In this document: in pieces, positions 1 through 8,154 of the stretch
Numbering within the stretch: position 1 is the stretch's first letter
Layout: each line of letters starts with the position of its first letter
NCBI GenBank assembly: GCA_027010905.1
Contig: JALVBA010000369.1
Coordinates: 1 to 46,050 of the forward strand
Source of the DNA: Marinilabiliaceae bacterium
GTDB lineage: Bacteria > Bacteroidota > Bacteroidia > Bacteroidales > Marinilabiliaceae
Length of the DNA: 46,050 nt
Reading direction: 5' to 3'
Notes under the pieces: generated by a model
Told to the model about the DNA's origin: nothing
Seen by the model: only the letters and a program-made list of their open reading frames with translations
Database searches by the model: none
Translations under genes and position numbers: made by a program

Positions 1-155
1 AGGTAGACAAACAAAAAAGCAGCTCCACCATAAACTCCTGTGATGTAGGGAAACTTCCATATATTACCCAAACCAACTGCCGAACCTGCTGCTGCTGCTA
101 CTACTCCAAACTTACTTGAAAAACCATCTCGGGGTGAAGAACCTAATTTTGCCAT
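1..155 (-). CDS. Sodium-dependent transporter, NSS/SNF family (N-terminal fragment)
   Basis: Only the first 51 codons lie in the window; the gene continues off the left edge. The peptide begins MAKLGSSPRDGF and contains AAAAGSAVGLGNIWKFPY (residues 20-37), the signature of the first transmembrane helix of neurotransmitter:sodium symporters, where the unwound helix helps bind sodium and substrate. The following segment (GVYGGAAFLFVYL) matches the usual Gly-rich start of helix 2. The family imports amino acids or related solutes with sodium across the inner membrane; the substrate cannot be told from this fragment. The ATG at 153-155 is the only sensible start. A TAnnTTTG promoter element lies about 20 bases upstream. 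Confidence 0.88.
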   Translation of the reverse strand, partial: MAKLGSSPRDGFSSKFGVVAAAAGSAVGLGNIWKFPYITGVYGGAAFLFVY

Positions 156-175
156 AAACTAAATGAAATGTTACT

Positions 176-205
176 CAAATATACAAAAAAGAGGTTCTCT
201 ACAAA
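176..205 (-). promoter_or_regulatory. Candidate promoter of the sodium-dependent transporter gene
   Basis: On the minus strand TATATTTG (176-183) is a perfect match to the Bacteroidota -7 element TAnnTTTG. A TTTG (202-205) lies 18 nt upstream, slightly closer than the usual 19-21 nt. The element overlaps the T-tract side of the terminator hairpin of the preceding fbaA gene. Confidence 0.5.
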
Positions 206-220
206 ATGTAAAGAACCCCT
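185..220 (-). terminator. Rho-independent terminator after fbaA
   Basis: On the minus strand GGTTCT-TTAC pairs with GTAGAGAACC around an ATTTT loop (one mismatch), followed by TCTTTTTTG. It sits 24 bases past the fbaA stop codon, as expected for an intrinsic terminator. Confidence 0.65.
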
Positions 221-243
221 AAATGATAACTAACTGCAATTAA

Positions 244-1320
244 TTACAGTCTGTCGATACAATTAAGGTCTTCAAAAGCTCTTTTCAATCTATTAACAAC
301 TGAAATTTCACCTTCACGTAACCATTTTCTTGGATCGTAATATTTCTTGTTTGGCTTGTCATCTCCATCAGGGTTTCCAATTTGAGCCTGAAGATAATCG
401 TGGTTTTTCGCTTCGAAAGTGCGAACGCCATCCCAAAATGCCCACTGAGTATCGGTATCGATATTCATCTTAATTACACCATAACTGATAGCCTCGCGAA
501 TCTCCTCAAGAGTAGATCCTGAGCCACCATGAAATACAAAGTTTACAGGTTTTGAACCTGTTTTAAGTTTTTCCTCAATATAATCTTGAGAAGCACCAAG
601 GATTGAAGGTTTAAGCACAACATTACCCGGCTTGTAAACACCATGAACATTACCAAAAGAGGCGGCAATAGTAAAGTTTGGAGACACTTTCATCAGCTCT
701 TCATAGGCATAAGCAACCTCTTCGGGCTGTGTGTATAACAGGGCGTTGTCAACATCAGAATTATCAACGCCATCTTCCTCACCACCGGTAATACCCAGTT
801 CAATCTCAAGAGTCATTCCAATTTTTGACATACGCTCAAGGTATGTTTTACAGATAGCAATATTCTCTTCGAGTGGCTCTTCTGAGAGGTCTAACATGTG
901 AGAGCTGAAAAGAGGTTTTCCGGTCTCTTCGAAATGCTTTTCACCGGCATCCAATAACGCATCAATCCAAGGCAATAATTTTTTAGCAGCATGGTCGGTA
1001 TGTGTGACAGCTACAATACCATACTTCTCAGCTAACAAGTGAACATGCTTAGCAGCAGAGATAGCTCCCAAAGCAGCAGCTTCATTAGCTTCCAATCCAA
1101 TACCTTTACCTGCATAAAATCCACCACCCCCATGCGAAAGCTGAATCATAATTGGAGAGTTAACAACCCTAGCAGCTTCCATAACAGCATTTACTGTATC
1201 TGTTCCGGTAACATTAACGGCCGGCATAGCATAACCCTGCTCTTTTGCCAATTGTAATAATTTAGTAAGGTCATCACCGGTAGCAACACCGGGTTTTAAT
1301 ACATCAAGTACACGTTTCAT
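244..1320 (-). CDS. fbaA: Fructose-bisphosphate aldolase, class II
   Basis: This zinc-dependent glycolytic enzyme reversibly cleaves fructose 1,6-bisphosphate to glyceraldehyde 3-phosphate and dihydroxyacetone phosphate in the cytosol. I chose the internal ATG at 1318-1320 (MKRVLDVLKPGV) over an upstream ATG at 1356, because this start aligns with the E. coli FbaA N-terminus and gives 358 residues, about the family length. With this start the metal ligands fall at H110 (THTDHAAKK), E174 (LEIELG), H226 (FGNVHGVYKPG) and H264 (FVFHGGSGS); the catalytic Asp is D109. The C-terminal NKKYYDPRKWLREGE is also as in E. coli type (class IIA). It follows tamL on the same strand after 125 bases and has its own terminator. 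Confidence 0.96.
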   Translation of the reverse strand: MKRVLDVLKPGVATGDDLTKLLQLAKEQGYAMPAVNVTGTDTVNAVMEAARVVNSPIMIQLSHGGGGFYAGKGIGLEANEAAALGAISAAKHVHLLAEKYGIVAVTHTDHAAKKLLPWIDALLDAGEKHFEETGKPLFSSHMLDLSEEPLEENIAICKTYLERMSKIGMTLEIELGITGGEEDGVDNSDVDNALLYTQPEEVAYAYEELMKVSPNFTIAASFGNVHGVYKPGNVVLKPSILGASQDYIEEKLKTGSKPVNFVFHGGSGSTLEEIREAISYGVIKMNIDTDTQWAFWDGVRTFEAKNHDYLQAQIGNPDGDDKPNKKYYDPRKWLREGEISVVNRLKRAFEDLNCIDRL

Positions 1321-1445
1321 ATTATAAAATTTAGTATTTTCCAAATTGAAATACAAAATTACAAATTAGATTCCAAATTGACATTATTTAATCTGAAAAG
1401 TTGCAATCTGTTATCATTTATTAACAGTATTTCCGAAATTCAAAA

Positions 1446-3767
1446 TCAGAACGGATATCCAATGGCAAAGTTAAACCCAAAATCGTTCCAATTGGCTTTT
1501 CTTCTTCCCAGCACCCACCTCTGGCCAAGTGGCATTGACGGGTCACTGGCCTTAACGCCCATATCAAAACGAAAAACAAAATAGCTAAAATCGAAGCGCA
1601 GACCTGTTCCCAAACCAACAGCAATCTGTTTGTAGAAAGTGTCAAATTTGAATAATCCACCAACAGGACTACTAGCCTCTCTTATCGCCCAAATATTTCC
1701 CATGTCAACAAAGAGTGCACCTTCAAGTATCCAGAACATCTTAAACCGGTACTCAGCATTTAGCTCCAGCTTAACATCTGCTGTTTGGTTGTAGTACTCC
1801 AACTCGTACTCTTTAAACTCACCCGGCCCCAGACCTCGTACCGGCCAGGCTCTGATACTGTTTGCCCCTCCCGAGAAGTACATCTTTTCAAATGGTAATA
1901 CATTCAGGTTTCCATAAGGATACCCCAAACCCATAAAAAATCTATATGCCAATGAGCTGACTCGACCTGCTGTATGATGATACCTTATGTCAAAATCTGT
2001 TTTTACATATTGAGCATACCTAATTCCCATAAACTTGTTGTACCCGTCGTCGGGAGTTCCAGAATTAAACAACTTTACAAAACTATCCAGCAGATTACCC
2101 GATGCTTCAAAATAAGATCTGAGAAACCAGAAATTTCTGATATTACCTGCCTTCTGACCATTGAACTGAAATGTATAACTTGAGTTTAAAATAAGGTGAT
2201 CTTCGTAGCTGTACCTCATATATGTATCCTTGATATAGTCCCAGAATTCCTGTGAAATAACCGGAACAAAAACGAGGCTAAAATCCATTATTGTAAATAT
2301 GTGAGAGATTTTTTCGGTTGACCTCCACTCATAGCTCAATTTTGAGTTAGCTATTGTACGAGTGTAATCGGGGCGTCTCTGATAGTTTGTACCAATCGAG
2401 ATTAATGATCGCGGATTGTACTTTATTCTAAAACCCTGCATCTTAAATGGTACTAAGAACTTAGGAAATGTTAGCCCGACATCGAACCCAACCTCCAGAA
2501 TATTAAAACTATTTTTCTCTCCTCTCGATTGCTGATTCTGGTATGCTAAACGAAATCTGGTATTAAATATCTCCGCCCCCTTGAGCAGGTTTTTATGCTG
2601 ATACTTAATATTTGTTGCCGCCCCAAGATTACCCGAGGAGTTTGTCCCCTCAACCTCTAAAGCATACGACTGTGGCTTTGATGGTGTAAGCTGAATATGG
2701 CAGTTGAGCCATCTGTTTCCGTCCTTGTCAGCCTTAGCGTCATAAAGCTCCCCAAACTTAATATTAATATATCTGAAAAGTTTTAACTGTGTAATTAAGG
2801 TCTGTGTTTTTGATACCTTATCGATATCGTACAGTTGCCCCGGCACTAGACAGGTTGAGTTGACCAATACGTTAGGCTTAAACTTCATCTCTCCCCTATA
2901 AAGAAAGTAGGCTCCATGATAATATAGTGTATCGTATTTAATCTTGTCTCCAACCTCTTTCGTCAATACTTCCTGCGGATCAAAATCGACATAGAAATAG
3001 ACATCCTTAATGCGATATTTTGTGTGATCCTCTGTTGTGTCCCTTCCTTCGGGCAAATGGTTCAATACCCCTGCAATAACAAGTGTATCGATAACTATAT
3101 TTTTGCCATGCAAACTATCAACCAAATAATATATGTACTCCTTCGAGAAGTTATAATAGCCCTTTCTATTTAACAATTCAGTAATACGGTCGCGCTCCCT
3201 ATCAAACAAACCTACGTCAAATGGTTTTACCCCCCTAAGAAGAGAGTTGATAGAGTCGGTGTAGATGATTTTGCGGATTGAATCATCCACAATTTTATAA
3301 CCTAGGTGATGACTGTAAGATCGTTCGCCCGCCGAAATAATATACTGAACTTTAACCTTCCTCTTCTTCTCGTTCACATAAACAGTGTCGGTAACTTTAG
3401 CATTATAATAGCCCTTGTTTTTAAGAAGAAGCTGCAACTGCTTATGCGACTTCTTTCTCAAATAATCATCATACTCAACCGGGGTCTCACCAATACGCCA
3501 TAGCCATTTGTTAAACCCATTCTCCTTATCTCTTCCTGCCAGATTATAGAGCCCGAGATGAAAATGCCAAAATCCGAGAATACGTTTATTCTCCCTTGGA
3601 CGCACGTATGATTTCAACTCTTCTTTTGATACAGAGTGAGCATCGTGTACAACTATATTTTTTTGTAAAAGATATCTATCCTCAGGAACAAATTTTACAG
3701 GACTACACCCCCACAACAATCCCCAAAGCAAAAAAAGTATTATATGGGTAAATTGTTTCTGTTTCAT
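1446..3767 (-). CDS. tamL: TamL, Omp85-family outer membrane lipoprotein (BamA/TamA-like)
   Basis: The 773-residue protein starts with a lipoprotein signal (MKQKQFTHIILFLLWG, lipobox LLWGC with C21), then POTRA-like repeats (roughly residues 25-350) and a C-terminal surface-antigen/Omp85 beta-barrel ending in FNFAIGYPF. The loop motif NSIRAWPVRGLGPGE resembles the conserved (V/I)RG(F/Y) lid-loop motif of Omp85 proteins. Bacteroidota carry a lipidated TamA homologue named TamL, which is thought to work with TamB in outer membrane assembly; no tamB is visible here. I chose the ATG at 3767 instead of one at 3824, because the earlier start falls inside a promoter-like TATCTTTG (3822-3829) and would place a charged extension ahead of the signal peptide. 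It is divergent from the SpoU methyltransferase gene. Confidence 0.88.
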   Translation of the reverse strand: MKQKQFTHIILFLLWGLLWGCSPVKFVPEDRYLLQKNIVVHDAHSVSKEELKSYVRPRENKRILGFWHFHLGLYNLAGRDKENGFNKWLWRIGETPVEYDDYLRKKSHKQLQLLLKNKGYYNAKVTDTVYVNEKKRKVKVQYIISAGERSYSHHLGYKIVDDSIRKIIYTDSINSLLRGVKPFDVGLFDRERDRITELLNRKGYYNFSKEYIYYLVDSLHGKNIVIDTLVIAGVLNHLPEGRDTTEDHTKYRIKDVYFYVDFDPQEVLTKEVGDKIKYDTLYYHGAYFLYRGEMKFKPNVLVNSTCLVPGQLYDIDKVSKTQTLITQLKLFRYINIKFGELYDAKADKDGNRWLNCHIQLTPSKPQSYALEVEGTNSSGNLGAATNIKYQHKNLLKGAEIFNTRFRLAYQNQQSRGEKNSFNILEVGFDVGLTFPKFLVPFKMQGFRIKYNPRSLISIGTNYQRRPDYTRTIANSKLSYEWRSTEKISHIFTIMDFSLVFVPVISQEFWDYIKDTYMRYSYEDHLILNSSYTFQFNGQKAGNIRNFWFLRSYFEASGNLLDSFVKLFNSGTPDDGYNKFMGIRYAQYVKTDFDIRYHHTAGRVSSLAYRFFMGLGYPYGNLNVLPFEKMYFSGGANSIRAWPVRGLGPGEFKEYELEYYNQTADVKLELNAEYRFKMFWILEGALFVDMGNIWAIREASSPVGGLFKFDTFYKQIAVGLGTGLRFDFSYFVFRFDMGVKASDPSMPLGQRWVLGRRKANWNDFGFNFAIGYPF

Positions 3768-3821
3768 TTTTAAACTTGCAGGTATTTCAGATAAAAAACT
3801 CTTTTTAAGTATTTTTCTGTA

Positions 3822-3829
3822 CAAAGATA
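3822..3829 (-). promoter_or_regulatory. Candidate -7 element for tamL
   Basis: TATCTTTG on the minus strand matches TAnnTTTG exactly and lies 55 bases before the chosen tamL start. I see no clear TTTG at the -33 position, so this is half a promoter. Confidence 0.4.
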
Positions 3830-3905
3830 TCCAAATTGATGAAATTGATATAAATTGGCTAAATATTATTTTATGGTATTAAAAAATTTAAAATGACACT
3901 CTATC

Positions 3906-3938
3906 TTTGTGTTTTTGTAACTTCTTCGTGTAACTTTG
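3906..3938 (+). promoter_or_regulatory. Candidate promoter of the SpoU-type methyltransferase gene
   Basis: TTTG (3906-3909), a 21-nt spacer and TAACTTTG (3931-3938) fit the Bacteroidota -33/-7 pattern. The -7 region overlaps one arm (CTTCGTGTAA, 3924-3933) of a perfect 10-bp inverted repeat whose other arm (TTACACGAAG) is at 3981-3990. Confidence 0.6.
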
Positions 3939-4017
3939 TGCAATAGTCTATCCATCTTGTTCTGATAAATTAATCAGCTATTACACGAAGTAATATTTAG
4001 TCTATAAATTGAAAAAT

Positions 4018-4788
4018 ATGTTGAGCAAAAGTTTAAAAAAACATATTACCTCTCTACACCTCAAGAAATACAGGAAGCAATTTAGTGCTTTTTGTGCTGA
4101 AGGAGACAAACTTAATCACGACCTTATCACCTCCGAAACTCATTGCAAGGAGCTGTTAGCAACTTCGCAATGGTTAGATAAAAACAGAAAACTTCTACCC
4201 AAAGAGACTAAGGTTACCGAAGCTACTGAAATAGAATTGAAAAGTATCAGCAATTTGAAAAGTCCGCCACCAGTAATTGGTATTTATAAAATAGCTGAAC
4301 GACTATTGAATATTAAAGGGTTGACAAACTCTTTGGTAATTGCACTTGACGGAGTTCAGGATCCGGGAAATATGGGTACTATTATTCGTATTGCCGACTG
4401 GTTTGGGATAGACAATATTATCTGTTCGGATGAGAGTGCCGACATATACAACCCAAAGGTGGTGCAGGCTTCAATGGGAGCAATAGCACGTGTAGCAGTG
4501 CATTACACAAACCTTAATGTATTTATTGAGGAGTACAAACAAAAAACCAATCTGCCCGTTTACGGCACTTTTCTGGAAGGTGAGAATATCTACAACCAAA
4601 GCTTAGCAGAAAGCGGAATGGTAGTTATGGGTAGTGAAGGTAATGGTATCAGCCTTGAAATTGAAAAGTTAATCTCTGATAAGTTGTTCATTCCCAATTT
4701 CCCTCCCAAAGTACCAACCTCAGAGTCTCTTAACGTTTCAGTAGCTACAGCTATTGTTTGCTCTGAGTTTAGACGGAGGGGGATTTAA
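4018..4788 (+). CDS. SpoU/TrmH-family RNA 2'-O-methyltransferase
   Basis: The protein (256 residues) transfers a methyl group from S-adenosylmethionine to a ribose 2'-OH of rRNA or tRNA; the target cannot be fixed from sequence. The three SpoU motifs are visible: GVQDPGNMGTIIRIADWFG (motif 1, with the conserved N and R), VVMGSEGNGIS (motif 2), and the knot-forming VPTSESLNVSVATAIV (motif 3). The N-terminal ~90 residues look like the RNA-binding substrate domain of TrmH/RlmB-type enzymes (KYRKQFSAFCAEGDKL). I prefer the ATG at 4018 to a TTG nine bases upstream. The gene is alone on the plus strand between tamL and the convergent FAD-dependent dehydrogenase. Confidence 0.9.
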   Translation: MLSKSLKKHITSLHLKKYRKQFSAFCAEGDKLNHDLITSETHCKELLATSQWLDKNRKLLPKETKVTEATEIELKSISNLKSPPPVIGIYKIAERLLNIKGLTNSLVIALDGVQDPGNMGTIIRIADWFGIDNIICSDESADIYNPKVVQASMGAIARVAVHYTNLNVFIEEYKQKTNLPVYGTFLEGENIYNQSLAESGMVVMGSEGNGISLEIEKLISDKLFIPNFPPKVPTSESLNVSVATAIVCSEFRRRGI

Positions 4789-4789
4789 C

Positions 4790-4808
4790 AGTTCGGAGTT
4801 CGGAGTTA
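4790..4808. repeat. Short tandem repeat GTTCGGA after the methyltransferase gene
   Basis: Two exact 7-base units (4791-4804) and a third partial one directly follow the stop codon at 4786-4788. No function is evident. Confidence 0.6.
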
Positions 4809-4916
4809 CTTGTTTCGGGTTTTGGGTTTTTTCTGTTACCGTTTAAAAGTCCTCCTATTGTCGGACTGTTTAAAGGTGTTTCTCCTTAAATTGGCGGTAG
4901 TACCGGATAATCAGCC

Positions 4917-4947
4917 TAACCCTATAACCCTGTAACCCTACTAACCC
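4917..4947. repeat. Four TAACCC units at the 3' end of the FAD dehydrogenase gene
   Basis: TAACCC occurs at 4917, 4925, 4933 and 4942, spaced 8-9 bases. The repeat encodes the last residues (RVSRVTGL) of the minus-strand gene and continues past its stop codon. Confidence 0.65.
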
Positions 4948-6511
4948 TTAAGCCATATAACCAATGATTTACCTTATCGGCACACCTCTCCCCATCGATA
5001 GCTGAGGATGCTATACCGCCGGCATAACCGGCTCCTTCACCGCAAGGGAATAGTCCTTTTATCTGAACATGCTGCAGCGACTCTCTGTCGCGAGGGATTC
5101 TTACGGGCGATGATGTACGGCTCTCTACTCCTACAACCACAGCCTCATTGGTAACAAACCCTCGTATTTTTCGGTCAAACAGATCAAATGCTTTTCGTAG
5201 TCTTAATCCAATCTCATCGGGAAGCCAAAAATGGATAGGTGATGAGATAACTCCTGGAACGTAGGAGCATTCGGGCAGGTCGAACGACAGCCTACCGTCA
5301 ACAAAATCGGCTAGTCGTTGTGCAGGAGCGGAATAACTGCTGCCACTATTTATGTGAGCCAGACGCTCTAACTCACTCTGATACTCCAGACCTGCCAATG
5401 ATCTTTTATCGCTGTATCGTTCAAAATCTTCAGGTTTAACCTCAACAACAATTCCCGAATTGGCAAAAGGGGAATTACGCTTTGATGGCGACATTCCGTT
5501 AACAACAACCTCCTGCTCCTCGGTCATTGAGGGAACAATTATACCCCCCGGACACATGCAGAAAGAGTATGCCCCTCTCCCATCAACCTGAGCTGACAAA
5601 TTATACGATGCTGCCGGCAGATATTCGCCCCTACCTTCTTTTGAATGATACTGCATCTCATCAATCATCTCCTGCGGGTGCTCTACACGCACACCCATAG
5701 CCCACGATTTAGCCTCAAGATGTATCTCCGCAGCATGCAAAAAACGATATACATCTCTTGCCGAATGACCTGTAGCAAGAATTACTGCCCTACCCTCAAT
5801 TCTGTCACCGGCAGTTGTTACCACACCTTTAACTTCATCTCCCTCAACAATCAGATTATTAACACGAGTATTGAACTTCACTACCCCACCGGCACTGATT
5901 ATCGATTCACGCATATTTTTAATTACACCGGGTAACCTGTCGGAGCCAATATGAGGATGTGAGTCGATCAGAATATCATACTGAGCACCATGATGGTGAA
6001 AAACTTCAACTACTTTTCTAAAATCACCGCGTTTTGTGCTGCGGGTATAAAGTTTACCATCGGAAAATGCACCTGCTCCCCCCTCACCAAAAGCGTAGTT
6101 CGATTCAGTATTCAATTTTTCATTCCTGTTCAGGAGTGCCAAATCGCGCTTTCGCTCAGTAACAGATTTTCCTCGTTCAATAACCACAGGCCTAAGTCCG
6201 AGTTCAATCAGTCTCAACGCTGCAAACAGTCCTCCGGGGCCAGCTCCAACAACAACTACTTCAGGTGAGTTTGAAACATCTTTATATTCAAAACAAGTTG
6301 AAATAAATTCGGAAGACTCCTCGTTAACATAGACATCGAGGTAGAGCTGCACCTTTACGGGTCGTTTACGTGCATCAACGGAGCGTTTTACAATATGTAT
6401 TGTTGTTATCTCATCCTGAGATATATTTAGCTCATCTGCAACTAACTGTTTGTAAAATTGTTCATCCGATGCCTCACGAGGCGATAATCGTAGAAGAAGT
6501 TCTTTTTTCAT
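4922..6511 (-). CDS. FAD-dependent dehydrogenase of the COG2509 type
   Basis: The 529-residue protein has a ~80-residue N-terminal region followed by a Rossmann FAD-binding motif EVVVVGAGPGGLFAALRL (GAGPGG at residues 89-94) with the acceptor E of VVIERG. Further on it has the FAD-family FGEGGAGAFSDGKLYTR and VVLATGHSARDVY-type segments, and ends with a second FAD-contact region CGEGAGYAGGIASSAIDG. This matches a widespread family of uncharacterised flavoproteins annotated as NAD(P)/FAD-dependent oxidoreductases; neither substrate nor pathway is established. Its last eight residues are encoded by a TAACCC repeat, so the extreme C-terminus is probably a recent addition. It is upstream of nothing obvious and 33 bases from the porT-like gene on the same strand. 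Confidence 0.85.
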   Translation of the reverse strand: MKKELLLRLSPREASDEQFYKQLVADELNISQDEITTIHIVKRSVDARKRPVKVQLYLDVYVNEESSEFISTCFEYKDVSNSPEVVVVGAGPGGLFAALRLIELGLRPVVIERGKSVTERKRDLALLNRNEKLNTESNYAFGEGGAGAFSDGKLYTRSTKRGDFRKVVEVFHHHGAQYDILIDSHPHIGSDRLPGVIKNMRESIISAGGVVKFNTRVNNLIVEGDEVKGVVTTAGDRIEGRAVILATGHSARDVYRFLHAAEIHLEAKSWAMGVRVEHPQEMIDEMQYHSKEGRGEYLPAASYNLSAQVDGRGAYSFCMCPGGIIVPSMTEEQEVVVNGMSPSKRNSPFANSGIVVEVKPEDFERYSDKRSLAGLEYQSELERLAHINSGSSYSAPAQRLADFVDGRLSFDLPECSYVPGVISSPIHFWLPDEIGLRLRKAFDLFDRKIRGFVTNEAVVVGVESRTSSPVRIPRDRESLQHVQIKGLFPCGEGAGYAGGIASSAIDGERCADKVNHWLYGLRVSRVTGL

Positions 6512-6544
6512 AAATTCAGCTTTCGGCCTCTAAACTGTTAGTTT

Positions 6545-7282
6545 CTACTCAAAGTAGAATGTGAGTACAAAGATACGCGACTTAAGACCATTCAGTGCCT
6601 GAGTATAAATCTCATCTCCCGGCTCCCCTGTTCCGGCAGGATTTAAAATATTAAACATTCCTATTGAGGCCTTCAGCTCAATTGAGAGTCGAAAATATGT
6701 CATGTAAAAATCGAATCCGGCACCGGCTTCTCCGTATAGGTCGAGAGAGCGCAGCAGCAGGTGATCCTGTTTGTTCTTGGCAAGGTCATACTTCATATTT
6801 GCACCGGCAATCATAAATGGTTTAACGTTGTGCATCCTGCTCCCACTAAATTTCACCAAAAACGGAAACTCCAGAAAGGTAGATTTTATCTTTAATGGAC
6901 TTGCCTCCATAAATGAACCATTCTGATCCATATAGTAGAGATCCCTCTGACCAAAGCTTATTCCGGGAAGAAACCGCAGGTTAAAATGTTTATTAAGACG
7001 AAGACTTGTAACGATACCAATATTTAATCCAGGTATCAGATGTAAAACCTCACTATAGTAGGTATTTCCATCGTCGGTCTGCAAACCGCTATTATAAACC
7101 CTGAAGTCCATTGTGTTAAAACCTATCAGAAAGCCAAAGTGAAGTCTCTTCTCATCGAAAGCCGGCAAGTTGGGTGCTCCTTTCTTACCCTCCTGGGCAT
7201 AGACCATAGATACAAACAGGAAACACGAAAATATAAGTATTATTCTTTTCAATTGATTGTTATTACGCTTTTCACTTACCAT
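6545..7282 (-). CDS. porT: PorT/SprT-like outer membrane beta-barrel protein
   Basis: The product (245 residues) carries a signal peptide (LKRIILIFSCFLFVSMVYA, cleavage near AQ|E) and an 8-strand-type beta-barrel pattern ending in aromatic residues (SRIFVLTFYFE), as in the PorT family. In Porphyromonas gingivalis and Flavobacterium, PorT/SprT is needed for the type IX secretion system. The assignment rests on length, barrel pattern and position 21 bases downstream of ubiE on the same strand, a neighbourhood I recall as common for porT; it is not proven by a unique motif. No other T9SS gene is in the window. The stretch GFLIGFNTMDFRVYNSG early in the mature protein is typical of the family's first strands. 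Confidence 0.78.
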   Translation of the reverse strand: MVSEKRNNNQLKRIILIFSCFLFVSMVYAQEGKKGAPNLPAFDEKRLHFGFLIGFNTMDFRVYNSGLQTDDGNTYYSEVLHLIPGLNIGIVTSLRLNKHFNLRFLPGISFGQRDLYYMDQNGSFMEASPLKIKSTFLEFPFLVKFSGSRMHNVKPFMIAGANMKYDLAKNKQDHLLLRSLDLYGEAGAGFDFYMTYFRLSIELKASIGMFNILNPAGTGEPGDEIYTQALNGLKSRIFVLTFYFE

Positions 7283-7303
7283 AAAAACTAAAATTCTCTC
7301 TTT

Positions 7304-8035
7304 TTATTGCATATCTTTTTCGGCAGCATAAATGGTAGCAATACCAAAGGTCTGTTTCTTTCTTACAATGGGATTTAGCCCGGCAGCAACCAACTCCTTA
7401 TCAAAGGTTTCGCCATCGGGGAAATTAAGCACCGATGCAGGAAGATACTCATAAGCTGCTTTATCTTTTGATATGAGACCGCCAAAAAACGGCAACATCC
7501 GTTTGAAGTAGAAAAAGTACAACTGCTTAAATGGGAAAGACGACGGACGCGAAAACTCCAGAACAACCATCCTACCTCCCGGTTTAAGTACTCTGGTCAT
7601 CTCTGTAAGACCCTTGTTCAGGTTTTCAAAGTTACGTACCCCAAAAGCAACCATCACAGCATCAAATGAGTTATCGTCAAAGGGAAGGTTCTCAGAATCG
7701 CCCTCAACCACACTAACAAACTCTTCCACACCTCTCTCTTTTATTTTCCTCTCGGCAACCTCAAGCATTCCTGTGGAGATATCGACTCCGGTAACTTTAC
7801 AACCGAGCCGTTTGTGTGCCAATAGTGCAAGGTCTCCTGTACCGGTAGCTACATCAAGAATGTTAGGCTTCTGAATATGACCAAGAAGTTTAATCACTCT
7901 TTTTCGCCAAATCTTATCAATTCCCAACGACAAAAAATGATTAAGAAAATCGTACTTGCCAGCAATATTGTTGAACATTCGTGCAACCTGCTGTTTCTTT
8001 GAACTATCAGTTGCTTTATATGGTTTTACTGTCAT
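7304..8035 (-). CDS. ubiE: Demethylmenaquinone methyltransferase UbiE/MenG
   Basis: This enzyme methylates demethylmenaquinone to menaquinone using S-adenosylmethionine, at the inner face of the membrane. The 243 residues match the family: MFNNIAGKYDFLNHFLSLGIDKIWRK (family signature near residues 20-44), the SAM motif DVATGTGD (61-68), VTGVDISTGML (81-91), and VAFGVRNFENLNKGLTEMTRVLKPGG. Menaquinone is the usual quinone in this phylum, so MenG activity is expected rather than ubiquinone synthesis. It is the first gene of a pair with the PorT-like gene. A TATCTTTG element at 8057-8064 on the minus strand is the likely -7 box, 22 bases before the start codon. Confidence 0.95.
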   Translation of the reverse strand: MTVKPYKATDSSKKQQVARMFNNIAGKYDFLNHFLSLGIDKIWRKRVIKLLGHIQKPNILDVATGTGDLALLAHKRLGCKVTGVDISTGMLEVAERKIKERGVEEFVSVVEGDSENLPFDDNSFDAVMVAFGVRNFENLNKGLTEMTRVLKPGGRMVVLEFSRPSSFPFKQLYFFYFKRMLPFFGGLISKDKAAYEYLPASVLNFPDGETFDKELVAAGLNPIVRKKQTFGIATIYAAEKDMQ

Positions 8036-8056
8036 ATCCTATTTTTCAAATTCCCA

Positions 8057-8064
8057 CAAAGATA
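8057..8064 (-). promoter_or_regulatory. Candidate -7 element for ubiE-porT
   Basis: TATCTTTG on the minus strand matches TAnnTTTG and is 21 bases before the ubiE ATG. No convincing -33 TTTG at the proper spacing. Confidence 0.4.
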
Positions 8065-8154
8065 TAAAAACTACAAATGGAAAATATTTCATCTGCAGAT
8101 TTTTCAATTCTAAAGTTTTTGCTATCTTTAGAAAATAGACTTAACTAAACTGTT

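Noticed and set aside
1321..1356. Upstream ATG for fbaA at 1356
   Set aside because: It adds 12 residues not found in the family; the internal start puts all zinc ligands at the positions of the E. coli enzyme.
4917..4947. TAACCC units as a CRISPR or telomere array
   Set aside because: Only four 6-base units with 2-3-base spacing; far too short for either.
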